From positions 638,460 to 702,459 of the forward strand of contig NZ_NIWD01000009.1 in assembly GCF_002277025.1 (NCBI RefSeq): 64,000 bases of DNA. The letters run 5' to 3'. The translations under genes and the position numbers were made by a program. Of the stretch, positions 25,640 to 34,174 are shown piece after piece (position 1 is the stretch's first letter; each line of letters opens with the position of its first letter). Source of the DNA: Sphingopyxis sp. GW247-27LB. Its GTDB lineage: Bacteria; Pseudomonadota; Alphaproteobacteria; Sphingomonadales; Sphingomonadaceae. The notes under the pieces are model-generated. The model had not been told where the DNA came from. It saw only the letters and a program-made list of their open reading frames with translations, and did no database searches.

Positions 25640-26908
25640 ATGACCGAACCGCGCATCACCGCCACCTACTGGATCGAGACCGCCTTCCCGCTCGCGCAGG
25701 CGGCGGAGACGATGGCCGGCGAGCAATCGACCGGCACCTTCGTCCGCGTGCCCGGCGAGACCGACGAACTGCGCGAGGCGCATGCGGCGCGCGTCGAGGA
25801 GATCGTCGAGCTGGGCGAAGCGGGCGCGCCCTCGCTGCCGGGATCGGGGCTGCCGAAGTCGGGCGATGCGACCCGCCGCACCGCACGCGTGCGGCTGTCG
25901 TGGCCGGTCTCGAACATGGGGCTCTCGCTTCCCAACCTGCTCGCGACGATCAACGGCAATCTCAGCGAGCTCAAGGCCTTCTCGGGCCTGCGCCTGCTCG
26001 ACGTCACGCTGCCGCCCGAGTTCCTGACCCGCTATCAAGGGCCGCAATTCGGGGTGGAGGGCACGCGCCGGCTCGCCGGCGTCCACGGTCGCCCGATCAT
26101 CGGCACCATCATCAAGCCGAGCGTCGGCCTGTCGCCCGAGGCGACGGCCGAGCAGGTTCGCGGGCTGGTCGCGGCGGGGATCGATTTCATCAAGGACGAC
26201 GAACTGCAGGCCGACGGGCCGCATTGTCCCTTCGACGCGCGGGTGCGCGCGGTGATGCGGGTGATCAACGATCATGCCGACAAGACCGGCAAGAAGGTTA
26301 TGTACGCCGCTAATCTGACCGGCGAGATCGACGAGATGCTCGCACGCCATGATCTCGTGCTGGCCGAGGGCGGCACCTGCGTCATGGCGAGCATGAACTC
26401 GATCGGCCTGCCGGCGATGAAAATGCTGCGCGCGCATTCGCAGCTGCCGATCCACGGCCATCGCAACGGCTGGGGCCTGCTCGGCCGCTCGCCCGCGATC
26501 GGGATGAGCTATATCGCCTTCCAGAAGCTGTGGCGGCTCGCCGGCATCGACCACACCCATGTCAACGGCATCGACAATAAATTCTGCGAGAGCAACGAGA
26601 GCGTGATCGCCTCGGCGCGCGAATGCCTGACCCCGATGTTCGACCCGCCGCATCCGGGCTGCGAGATCATGCCGGTCTTTTCTTCGGGGCAGTCGGCGCG
26701 GCAGGCGGCGCCGACCTATGCGGCGCTTGGCTCGGTCGACTGCATGTTCGCGGCGGGCGGCGGGATCATGGCGCATCCGGGCGGCCCCGCGGCGGGCGTC
26801 CGCGCGCTGCGCCAGGCGTGGGACGCCGCGGTCGCGGGCGTGCCGGTCGACGAGGCCGCGAAGGACGCGCCCGAGCTGGCGGCCGCGCTGGGGGCGTTCG
26901 GCGGGTGA
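25640..26908 (+). CDS. RuBisCO-like protein, predicted 3-oxo-isoapionate-4-phosphate cleaving enzyme
   Basis: The protein has 422 residues with the RuBisCO large-subunit fold. The active-site lysine for carbamylation and the metal acids are intact: FIKDDE with Lys185, Asp187 and Glu188. Lys159 lies in IIKPSVGLSP, but the neighbouring second lysine of true RuBisCO is Ser161. HGHRNGWG (272-279) and a short loop 6 with NGIDNKF (Lys314) follow. It is therefore a RuBisCO-like protein, not a carbon-fixing enzyme. Members next to a DUF1537 kinase act on 3-oxo-isoapionate 4-phosphate. OiaX decarboxylates it, whereas OiaT splits it to 3-phosphoglycerate and glycolate. The glycolate oxidase genes in this window favour the OiaT reaction. 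It overlaps the kinase gene by 4 bp (GTGA). Confidence 0.82.
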   Translation: MTEPRITATYWIETAFPLAQAAETMAGEQSTGTFVRVPGETDELREAHAARVEEIVELGEAGAPSLPGSGLPKSGDATRRTARVRLSWPVSNMGLSLPNLLATINGNLSELKAFSGLRLLDVTLPPEFLTRYQGPQFGVEGTRRLAGVHGRPIIGTIIKPSVGLSPEATAEQVRGLVAAGIDFIKDDELQADGPHCPFDARVRAVMRVINDHADKTGKKVMYAANLTGEIDEMLARHDLVLAEGGTCVMASMNSIGLPAMKMLRAHSQLPIHGHRNGWGLLGRSPAIGMSYIAFQKLWRLAGIDHTHVNGIDNKFCESNESVIASARECLTPMFDPPHPGCEIMPVFSSGQSARQAAPTYAALGSVDCMFAAGGGIMAHPGGPAAGVRALRQAWDAAVAGVPVDEAAKDAPELAAALGAFGG

Positions 26909-28200
26909 GCCTGCTCTACGCATTTTACGGGGACGATTTCACCGGCTCGACCGACGTGCTCGAACAGCTTGCCGAGGGCGGGGTGCCGTCGGTCCTCTTC
27001 CTGCGGGCGCCCGACGCCGCGCTGCGCGCGCGCTTCGCCGATGTGCGCGCGATCGGCATCGCGGGCGACAGTCGCAGCCGCTCGCCGGCGTGGATGGACG
27101 CCCATCTGCCCGCCGCCTTTGGTGCGCTCGGCGAGGCCGCGATCGTCCATTACAAGACCTGCTCGACCTTCGATTCGAGTCCTGACATCGGCTCGATCGG
27201 GCGGGCGCTCGATATCGGTCTGCGCCGTTTCGAGGCGCGCGCCGCGATCCTGGTCGGCGCGCCGCACCTGCGGCGCTACGTCGCCTTCGGCAATTTGTTC
27301 GCGGCGGCGGGCGAGGAGGTCTATCGCATCGACCGCCACCCGACGATGTCGCGCCACCCGGTCACGCCGATGCACGAACCCGATCTGATCCGGCATCTGG
27401 GGGCGCAGACCGACGCGCGCATCGCGCTGGTCTCGCTCGAAGCGATCCGCGCGGGCCGCGCGGGCGAGGCGTTCGACGCCGCCGAGGCCGACGCGGTGCT
27501 GTTCGACGGACTATCGATGGACGACCTTGCCGCGACCGGCGGCGTGCTGACCGGGCGCGGGGTACGGTTTGCCGTGGGCAGCTCGGGCGTCACGCGCGCG
27601 CTCGTGCTGGCCTGGCGCGCCGCGGGGCGGATCGCGCAGGCGCCGGCCGAGGCGCGCGCCGCCGAGGCCGACCGCCTGCTGGTCGTCAGCGGAAGCTGTT
27701 CGCCCGTCACCGCCCGGCAGATCGCGCGCGCGCCGGCCTCCGGCTTCGCGGCCATAGCGGCCGATGTAGGCGCGCTGCTCGAAGGGTCGTCGGCCGAAGT
27801 CGCGCGGCTGGCGGACGCCGCCCTCGCCGGCCTGGCGCACGGCCGCCGCGCCGTGATCCACTCGGCCGAAGGTCCGCTCGACCCCGCCGCGCCGGCGGCC
27901 GGCGAGAAGCTGGGCGAGGCGCTCGGGCGAATCGCGCTCGACGTCGTCCGCCGCGCGGGCCTCAAACGGCTGCTGTTCGCGGGCGGCGACACGTCGAGCC
28001 ACGGGGTCGCGCAATTGGGCATCGATGCGCTGACCTGGGCGGCGGCGATCGAGCGCGGCGCGCCGCTGGTGCGCGCGCATGCCGAGGATCCCGCGATCGA
28101 CGGGCTCGAACTGGTGCTCAAGGGAGGCCAGATGGGCGGTGAGGATTTCTTCGAGGCGGTGCGGCAGGGGCGTTCGGCCCCGCTCGCCGACGCGCCGTGA
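26905..28200 (+). CDS. oiaK: DUF1537 sugar-acid kinase, 3-oxo-isoapionate kinase OiaK
   Basis: A four-carbon-acid-sugar kinase (DUF1537) family protein (431 residues) starting at GTG 26905, which overlaps the RuBisCO-like gene's stop. The N-terminal domain begins with FYGDDFTGSTD (7-17), the family's signature. The C-terminal nucleotide-binding part has VVSGSCSPVTARQI and LLFAGGDTSSHGVAQLGI. Both domains are complete and the length is normal. With apnO and an adjacent RuBisCO-like protein, the most likely reaction is ATP-dependent phosphorylation of 3-oxo-isoapionate to its 4-phosphate. Related kinases use erythronate, threonate or 2-keto-tetronates, so the substrate is inferred from context. 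The next gene's GTG again overlaps its stop. Confidence 0.78.
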   Translation: MSLLYAFYGDDFTGSTDVLEQLAEGGVPSVLFLRAPDAALRARFADVRAIGIAGDSRSRSPAWMDAHLPAAFGALGEAAIVHYKTCSTFDSSPDIGSIGRALDIGLRRFEARAAILVGAPHLRRYVAFGNLFAAAGEEVYRIDRHPTMSRHPVTPMHEPDLIRHLGAQTDARIALVSLEAIRAGRAGEAFDAAEADAVLFDGLSMDDLAATGGVLTGRGVRFAVGSSGVTRALVLAWRAAGRIAQAPAEARAAEADRLLVVSGSCSPVTARQIARAPASGFAAIAADVGALLEGSSAEVARLADAALAGLAHGRRAVIHSAEGPLDPAAPAAGEKLGEALGRIALDVVRRAGLKRLLFAGGDTSSHGVAQLGIDALTWAAAIERGAPLVRAHAEDPAIDGLELVLKGGQMGGEDFFEAVRQGRSAPLADAP

Positions 28201-29450
28201 CGACGCGGCTGGCGCGCCTCGGCCTGCTGGCCGCGGCCCTGCTTGGCCCGGCCACCGCCGCGCAGGACCATCGCCCGCAATGGGTCGAGGCCTATCAATC
28301 GAGCCCGGCCGACTTCGATTTCGTGATCCCGAAGGATATGAAGCTCCCCGACGAGGCGCGCGAGCGGCTGCGCGATCGCCCGCCCGTGGTCGGAACCTTG
28401 CGCATGCGGCTGACGCTGGGGGCGTCGGGCCATGCGCTGCGCATCCGGATTTCGAACGAGGACGGCACGCAGCCGCTGCTGGTCGACGGCGCCAGCGTCG
28501 GCCTCGCCGCCGACGGCTTCGACGCCCGCGCCGGAACGCTTCGCCCGCTCGCCTTCGGGGGCCAGCGGCGCATCACCATCGCCCCGGGCGCGCCGGCGCT
28601 CAGCGATCCGGTCGACCTCGACGCCGCCGCGCTCGATGATATCGTCGTCAGCCTGCACCTGCCCCAGCCCCTCAAGCTCAAGGCGTTCGGCAACCAGCGG
28701 ATGGCGTTCGCGGCGGGGGATCAGTCGTTGTCGCCGCGACTCGATGGCGGCGACGCTATCATCGGACGGCCGCCGGTCAGCGGCGCGCTGGTGCTGAGCG
28801 CCCATCCCCCGCGCGTCATCGTCGCATTGGGTGATTCGATCACCGACGGCAATCGGCCGTATGCCGGACAGCTGCACGGGTGGCCCGAACAGCTGCTGCG
28901 CCGCCTGGTCGCGGCCAGGGGGAGCGATCCGGTGACCGTCGTCAACGCCGGCATCGGCGGCAACCGGGTGCTGTCGACGAGCTGGGGCGATGCCGCGCTC
29001 GCGCGGTTCGATCGCGATGTCGCGCGGGTCCGGGGCGTGTCGCACGTCATCCTGCTCGAAGGCATCAACGATATCGGCCACGGCGGCTCGAGCACGATGT
29101 TTGGCCGGAACCCCCCGCTCGACGTTGCCGACCTGATCGCCGGATACGAGCAGATCATCGCCCGCGCGCATGTCGCGGGGATCAAGGTCGTGATGGGGAC
29201 GCTGACGCCCTTCGGCGGATCGACCAGCCATTCCCCCGAGCGCGAGGCGCAGCGCCAGGCGGTGAACCAATGGATTCGCACCGCAGGCGTCGCCGACGCC
29301 ATCATCGATTTCGATGCGGCGGTCCGTGATCCCCACAATCCGCTGCATCTGCGTTCCGATTATGATTCGGGCGATCATATCCACCCCAGCGAGGCGGGCT
29401 ACCGCGCGATGGGCGATGCGATCGACCTCGCGCTGTTCGACCGGGGCTGA
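28197..29450 (+). CDS. SGNH/GDSL-family secreted esterase, copy 2
   Basis: The protein has 417 residues, starting at GTG 28197 in a GTGA overlap with the kinase stop. A signal peptide ends near GPATAAQ. As in the copy at 13454-14656, a beta domain (about 25-200) precedes the hydrolase core. Block I is VALGDSITDG (Ser214), followed by NAGIGGNRV, LEGINDIG and GDHIHPSE. The catalytic set is complete. A secreted esterase behind cytoplasmic apiose-catabolism genes suggests that the operon mixes outside processing with inside metabolism. It probably removes ester groups from side-chain sugars; the acyl group is unknown. It ends 70 bp from the convergent acyltransferase gene. Confidence 0.8.
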   Translation: MTTRLARLGLLAAALLGPATAAQDHRPQWVEAYQSSPADFDFVIPKDMKLPDEARERLRDRPPVVGTLRMRLTLGASGHALRIRISNEDGTQPLLVDGASVGLAADGFDARAGTLRPLAFGGQRRITIAPGAPALSDPVDLDAAALDDIVVSLHLPQPLKLKAFGNQRMAFAAGDQSLSPRLDGGDAIIGRPPVSGALVLSAHPPRVIVALGDSITDGNRPYAGQLHGWPEQLLRRLVAARGSDPVTVVNAGIGGNRVLSTSWGDAALARFDRDVARVRGVSHVILLEGINDIGHGGSSTMFGRNPPLDVADLIAGYEQIIARAHVAGIKVVMGTLTPFGGSTSHSPEREAQRQAVNQWIRTAGVADAIIDFDAAVRDPHNPLHLRSDYDSGDHIHPSEAGYRAMGDAIDLALFDRG

Positions 29451-29519
29451 CCCGAGAGGCTCTGGGCTGGAGTTTGATCCGGCCGACTTGAAGCAAGGGG
29501 TTTCTACCCCCCCTGAACT

Positions 29520-30641
29520 TCAGAGGAGGGCGGTTTCGGCCGCGACGGCCCTGACCGACTGCCTGCGCTCCGCCCGCGCCGAAAGCCAGGCGCGCACCGG
29601 TTCGTCGATCCACACCAGCACCGCCCAGGCCAAGCCGACGGCTGCCGCGATCGTCGCCGCCATCACGCTTCCCATCAGCACCGGGCCCGGCTTGGCGCTC
29701 CAATTCCAGTGCGCGAAGAACAGCACGAACGGATAGTGGAGCATGTACAGCGGGTAGGACAGCCGCCCGCCGATACCGGCCAGCCGGGTCGTGCTCCGAT
29801 CGCCCGCGCCGATCATGATGACCAGCGGAAAGGCCACGACCACGCACAGCCAGTCGATCAGCCCGCTCCAGCCCTTGACCAGCGGTACTGCGAACAGCGC
29901 GATCAGCGCCGCCGACAGCAGCGGGAAGGCGGCCGGCACCGCGATCTTCAGCCTCAGTCGATGGATCAGCAGCCCCAGCGTGAAGGAAGCGATCACCCGG
30001 ATGGGTGCGCCCCACCAGTCACGCCAGGCGGCCCCCGCATTCATCGAATCCAGCGACAACGCCATCCACAACAGCCCCGCGACGGCCATGGCGGCGATCG
30101 CTGCGAGCCATCCCCGGCCGACCCGATGTCCGACCGCCGCATAGGCGAGGTTGAGCAGATATTCCTGGAACAGCGACCAGGCGGGGCCATTCAGCGAATG
30201 GGTCATGCCCCACATATTGGGCAGCGCCGGCGCCGGGATCAGGAACAGCGCCAGCAACAGGTTGGCCGCGAACAACCCATAGCCGACGCTGGTGCCGAGT
30301 TGCTGCGCGTCGCCGACGAAGGGATTTGCGAGATAACCGATCGCTCCGAGCAGCGTGCCGATCACGACCAGCGGCTGCAGCCGGATCAACCGCCGGACCA
30401 CATAGCCGCCAAAGCCAAGCCGCCGCCCCGGAGGCGCAGCGCACCCGAGCCGCCCGTCATAGGCGTAGCCGATCACGAATCCCGACAGGCAGAAGAAGAA
30501 ATCCACCGCCAGATAGGCGCGGGGCAATGGATTCTCGCCGGGTTTCAGGAAGACGAGCTCGAACAGATGAAAGGCGAAGACCGAGAGTGCGGCAACGCCG
30601 CGCAACCCGTCGAGCGTCTGATAATGCGGCTTCCCGTTCAC
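29520..30641 (-). CDS. Acyltransferase family 3 membrane protein
   Basis: An integral membrane acyltransferase of the OafA/NodX-like family (373 residues). The N-terminal LDGLRGVAALSVFAFHLFEL carries the catalytic-type RG and H, followed by YLAVDFFFCLSGFVIGYAY. About ten hydrophobic segments follow (for example LALFLIPAPALP and LSYPLYMLHYPFVLFF). These enzymes transfer acetyl or other acyl groups to carbohydrates across the inner membrane. It is the last gene of the long leftward operon, 7 bp after the second GH42. Its presence among catabolic genes is odd. It might modify the cell's own polysaccharide, or acylate a transported sugar. It converges with the esterase at 28197-29450. Confidence 0.8.
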   Translation of the reverse strand: MNGKPHYQTLDGLRGVAALSVFAFHLFELVFLKPGENPLPRAYLAVDFFFCLSGFVIGYAYDGRLGCAAPPGRRLGFGGYVVRRLIRLQPLVVIGTLLGAIGYLANPFVGDAQQLGTSVGYGLFAANLLLALFLIPAPALPNMWGMTHSLNGPAWSLFQEYLLNLAYAAVGHRVGRGWLAAIAAMAVAGLLWMALSLDSMNAGAAWRDWWGAPIRVIASFTLGLLIHRLRLKIAVPAAFPLLSAALIALFAVPLVKGWSGLIDWLCVVVAFPLVIMIGAGDRSTTRLAGIGGRLSYPLYMLHYPFVLFFAHWNWSAKPGPVLMGSVMAATIAAAVGLAWAVLVWIDEPVRAWLSARAERRQSVRAVAAETALL

Positions 30642-30648
30642 CGCAGTC

Positions 30649-32727
30649 CTAGCGCCGCAGCACCGCCACGCCCTCGGCGGCCAGCGTCACCTTCGCCATC
30701 CGGCCGCCCGCGAGCACATCGGTCATCGCCGCCGGGAGCGAGACCTCGCGGGTCTCGCGGCCGTGGTTGACCAGGATCACGATCTCGCGGCCCTCGCCCT
30801 CGCGCGTCATCAGTTCGACATCCTCGGGAACCGCGAAGTCGCGCGCCACGCCGGCGTCGTTCAGCGCGCCGTCGATCAGCCCCTTCATCACCGCATCGTC
30901 GACGAGCGCGCCGACATAGGTGATGCGGCCCTTGCCGACCTTGCGACTGATGACCGCGGGCTTGCCGTCGAGCCAGCCGTTCGCCTGACCATAGCGCAGC
31001 AGCACCTCGGTATCGGGGGCGCTGGTCGAAAGCGCTTCGGCCCAGATGCTCGCCTTGCCCGATCCCACCGCGATCTCTTCGTCGAGCGCGTAGAACTGCT
31101 CGACCTGCCCGCCGAGAAGCGCCGCGAGCGGCCCCGGCTGGCGCACCGGTTCGAGCCGGTCATATTCGTCCTTCATGCCCGATCGCGGCCCCAGGATCAG
31201 GTGGCCGCCGCCGCGGACATAATCGGCGAGGCGCCGGGCCGTCGCTTCGGTGATGACGTTCAGGCTCGGCGCGACCACCAGCTTGTAGCGCGCGAGCGGC
31301 GCTTCGGCCGCCTCGACCACGTCGATCGCGCCGAGCGCGTCCTTGAGCGGTCGATAATAGTCGAGCAGCACCTCGATCTGGTCGTAATCCTTGTGGTGAA
31401 GCTGGAAGTCGATCGCCCAGCGGCTGGGATAATCCTGCACGATCGCGACCGGCGATACCGGCGTCGTGCCCGCGAGCGCCGCCGAGGCCTTGGCGAAATC
31501 GCGGCCGATCTGCTGCACCTCGGTATAGATAGGGAGCGGCTTGCCGTCGGGGCCGACGATCGATCCGTGCATCGTCTCCTGCCCGTTGAGGGCGTTGCGC
31601 CACTGCCAATAGAGCACCGCGTCGGCGCCGTGGCCGACCGCTTGCCACGCGAGCGCGCGCGTTTCGCCGGGGTAGAGCATGTTCGACACCGGCGCCCAGT
31701 TCACGAAGCCCGGTTGGGTTTCCATGACCCAGAAATTCTGCCGCTTCCACCCGCGCACCAGATCGTGCGTCGCGCCGTTGCGATAGGGCTTGAGGTGCCC
31801 CATGCCGACATAATCGTCCCACGAGGTCACATCGAGGTCGCGGTTCATATCGTAGCGGTCGAAGCGGTTGGCCCAGCCGAGGCCGCCGAAGTTGATCGTG
31901 ATGAACTGCTTGTCGCCGATCACCGCGCGGAGCGCGTCGATCTGGTTGCGATGGAAGGCGCGCCACTGCGAGGTGATGAAGCGCTTGAGCTCCAGCATCC
32001 AGCCGGGGTTCGCCTTGTCATTGTTGAACGGCACCTGCTCCCAGTCGGTATAGGTCTGCGACCAATAGGCGGTGGTCCACGCCGCGTTGAGCTTGTCGAG
32101 CGTGCCGTAGCGCTGCTTGAGCCACGCGACCCAGGCGGCGCGCGCCTCGGGATCATAGCTTTCGTCGGTCGGCTCGTTGCCGATTTGCCAGCCGATGACA
32201 TTGGGTTCGTCCTTCAGCGCCTCGGCCATCTTGGTGACGATCGTTCGCGCGAAGGCGCGGTAGCGCTGCGACGAGATCGAGAATTGGCGGCGCCCGCCAT
32301 GGCCGAGGCGCTTGCCGCTGCCGTCGACCTGCAGCGTGTCGGGATATTTCTGCGTCATCCACGCCGGCGGCGTGTCGGTCGGCGTGCCGATGACGACCTT
32401 CATGCCATATTTGCCGGCGAGGCGCACGGCGCGGACCAGCCAGTCCATCTCATACTGGCCCTCGGTCGGCTCCATCCGGCTCCAGGCATATTCGCCGATG
32501 CGCACGACATTCGCGCCGTGCCCCTGCATCAGGCGGAGATCCTCCTCCCACGCGCTTTCGGGCCATTGTTCGGGATACCAGGCCGAGCCGAGCCACAGCC
32601 GTTCGTGCGCGACGTCGCGCGCCGCCGCCGTCGCCTTTTGCGGGGCCGTCTGGGCGAGCGCCGCGTGCGGCGCGGCGGCTCCCGCGAGCAGGGCGAGCGC
32701 GGCGAGGGGGAGAGCGAAGGTCTTCAC
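30649..32727 (-). CDS. GH42 beta-galactosidase-type glycosidase, secreted, copy 2
   Basis: A GH42 enzyme (692 residues) starting at GTG 32727, which overlaps the GH140 stop as GTGA. The signal peptide ends near PHAALAQ. The acid/base is Glu185 in GWQIGNEPTD and the nucleophile Glu336 in FWVMETQPG. All GH42 domains are present, ending in a beta domain (EIVILVNHGRETREVSLP). It resembles the GH42 at 14653-16749 over its full length, but key loops differ (GWQIGNEP here against GWQIDNEV there), which may mean different aglycone preference. Translational coupling to the apiosidase-like GH140 suggests that they act on the same side chain. Confidence 0.88.
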   Translation of the reverse strand: MKTFALPLAALALLAGAAAPHAALAQTAPQKATAAARDVAHERLWLGSAWYPEQWPESAWEEDLRLMQGHGANVVRIGEYAWSRMEPTEGQYEMDWLVRAVRLAGKYGMKVVIGTPTDTPPAWMTQKYPDTLQVDGSGKRLGHGGRRQFSISSQRYRAFARTIVTKMAEALKDEPNVIGWQIGNEPTDESYDPEARAAWVAWLKQRYGTLDKLNAAWTTAYWSQTYTDWEQVPFNNDKANPGWMLELKRFITSQWRAFHRNQIDALRAVIGDKQFITINFGGLGWANRFDRYDMNRDLDVTSWDDYVGMGHLKPYRNGATHDLVRGWKRQNFWVMETQPGFVNWAPVSNMLYPGETRALAWQAVGHGADAVLYWQWRNALNGQETMHGSIVGPDGKPLPIYTEVQQIGRDFAKASAALAGTTPVSPVAIVQDYPSRWAIDFQLHHKDYDQIEVLLDYYRPLKDALGAIDVVEAAEAPLARYKLVVAPSLNVITEATARRLADYVRGGGHLILGPRSGMKDEYDRLEPVRQPGPLAALLGGQVEQFYALDEEIAVGSGKASIWAEALSTSAPDTEVLLRYGQANGWLDGKPAVISRKVGKGRITYVGALVDDAVMKGLIDGALNDAGVARDFAVPEDVELMTREGEGREIVILVNHGRETREVSLPAAMTDVLAGGRMAKVTLAAEGVAVLRR

Positions 32728-34124
32728 GGGTTGGTCCTTGTGGTCGAGGCGTCGTCGAGCAGCAGCGCCCAGTCGTTGCCGGGCGCGGGCGTGCCCGGCG
32801 GGGTGAACAGCTGCTTGCCCGTGTTCGCGAAGGTGCCGATCGGCGTCGCCCTGCCGGTGCGCGGATCGAACCAGGCGGCACGCACGCGCTTGCCGCTGAT
32901 CTTGCCCATCTGCACGTGGAAGGGGCGGCCGGTGTAGGTATAGGCGATGGCGTAGCTCTTGCCCCGGCTCGCGGCGACCCGCTCGTAGCGGGGGCCGCTG
33001 TCGGGGACCAGCGACTGGTCGGGCACGCGCTCGAGGAAGGGGCGCGAGAGGATCAGGTCCTTCAGATGGTGCATCTGCGTGGCGCCCGGCGCGTCGAGCG
33101 CCTCCTGCCACGACAGGGTGGGCCAATAGGCGTTGGCCTGGGTCCCGCGCACGAAAAACTGCATCACGCTGTTTTCGCCATAGGTGTGGCCGAAGGCGCC
33201 CGCGAGCACCGACCACCAGGCATAGCGGCGCACGTCGGCCGGGCCCCAGCGCGGCTCGGGTGCCCGGTCGAGCCCGTGCGGAATATTCTCGTAGCTCGGC
33301 TCGGCGTCGATCGTCGGCTTGGCCGGGCTGCGCGACAGGTCGTCGGTGGTGTAGACCCAATTATCCTCGCCGCGCGCGTTGAGCTGATGGTCCTGCGCAT
33401 AGCTCTGGTGGCCCGACTGATACATGTTGAAGTCGAGCCATTCGGCGGTGTGGAACATCCACGAGGAACTGGCGCGCCCCGCCGGATGATAGGTCATGAG
33501 GTGATCGGGGTCGATCGCGCGGATCGTCTTGCCGAGTGTGTCCCAGGCGAGCGGCGAGAGTTCGGGATAGCGGTCGCCGCCGTTCACCCAGATGAGGTTC
33601 GGCTTGTTCTTGTAGCGTTCGGCGACGAACTTGCCGATGACCGGGGCGGTGTCGGCGTTGAGCAGGCGGAAGTCGGCGAAATCCCCCCAGACGGGCACCA
33701 GCGCGATATAGAGGCCGTGCGCGGCCGCGCGGTCGAACACCCAGTCGAGATGGTCCCAATAATCATATTCGCCGGGTTTGGCGGGGTCGCTGCCCGGCGT
33801 GACGCGCGGCCGGGTAAGGTCGCCGTCGACCAGCGCCGGGCCGGCGACGGGATTGGCCATGGTTGGGCGATGCAGCATCATCACCTGGATGACATTATAG
33901 CCCTGCGCGGCGCGCTTGGCGAAATAGCGCTCGGTCTCCTCGCGGTCGAGCTTGGCGAGCAACAGCCAGCCGGTGTCGCCAAGCCAGAAGAAAGGCTTGC
34001 CGCCCGCCTCGAGATAGCGGCCGCCCGCGGACACGGTAAGCGGCGGCGTCTTGTCCTGCGCGATGGCGGGGGTCGCGGCGGTCGACAGGGCGGCTGCGGC
34101 GAGCACGGTCATCAGGCGGCGCAT
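32724..34124 (-). CDS. GH140 (DUF4038) apiosidase-like glycosidase, copy 1
   Basis: The protein has 466 residues from ATG 34124; ATG 34133 is too close to the GAGGGG Shine-Dalgarno. The signal peptide ends at ATPAIAQ. The DUF4038 catalytic barrel shows FFWLGDTGWLL (46-55), YNVIQVMMLHRP, LVPVWGD (142-148), VNGGDRYPE with candidate catalytic Asp184, and DAEPSYENIPHG with candidate Glu275. A C-terminal beta domain of the collagen-binding-like type follows (about 370-466). The founding GH140 enzyme removes apiose-linked chains from rhamnogalacturonan II by cleaving the apiose-galacturonic acid bond. This matches the two apiose catabolic routes in the window. A paralogue is at 42945-44342 in the same operon. 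Confidence 0.86.
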   Translation of the reverse strand: MRRLMTVLAAAALSTAATPAIAQDKTPPLTVSAGGRYLEAGGKPFFWLGDTGWLLLAKLDREETERYFAKRAAQGYNVIQVMMLHRPTMANPVAGPALVDGDLTRPRVTPGSDPAKPGEYDYWDHLDWVFDRAAAHGLYIALVPVWGDFADFRLLNADTAPVIGKFVAERYKNKPNLIWVNGGDRYPELSPLAWDTLGKTIRAIDPDHLMTYHPAGRASSSWMFHTAEWLDFNMYQSGHQSYAQDHQLNARGEDNWVYTTDDLSRSPAKPTIDAEPSYENIPHGLDRAPEPRWGPADVRRYAWWSVLAGAFGHTYGENSVMQFFVRGTQANAYWPTLSWQEALDAPGATQMHHLKDLILSRPFLERVPDQSLVPDSGPRYERVAASRGKSYAIAYTYTGRPFHVQMGKISGKRVRAAWFDPRTGRATPIGTFANTGKQLFTPPGTPAPGNDWALLLDDASTTRTNP

Positions 34125-34174
34125 GTCATTCATCCCCTCTGTTGCCCGCCCGCTCGAACGGGCGGCGTTTACGG

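Noticed and set aside
25640-26908. True carbon-fixing RuBisCO
   Set aside because: The second lysine of the KPK motif is serine, loop 6 is altered, there is no small subunit or phosphoribulokinase, and it lies in an apionate-type operon.
29497-29510. Short hairpin GGGGT-TTCT-ACCCC between two convergent genes
   Set aside because: Only a 5-bp stem and no T-run; it could be a weak bidirectional terminator but support is too thin.
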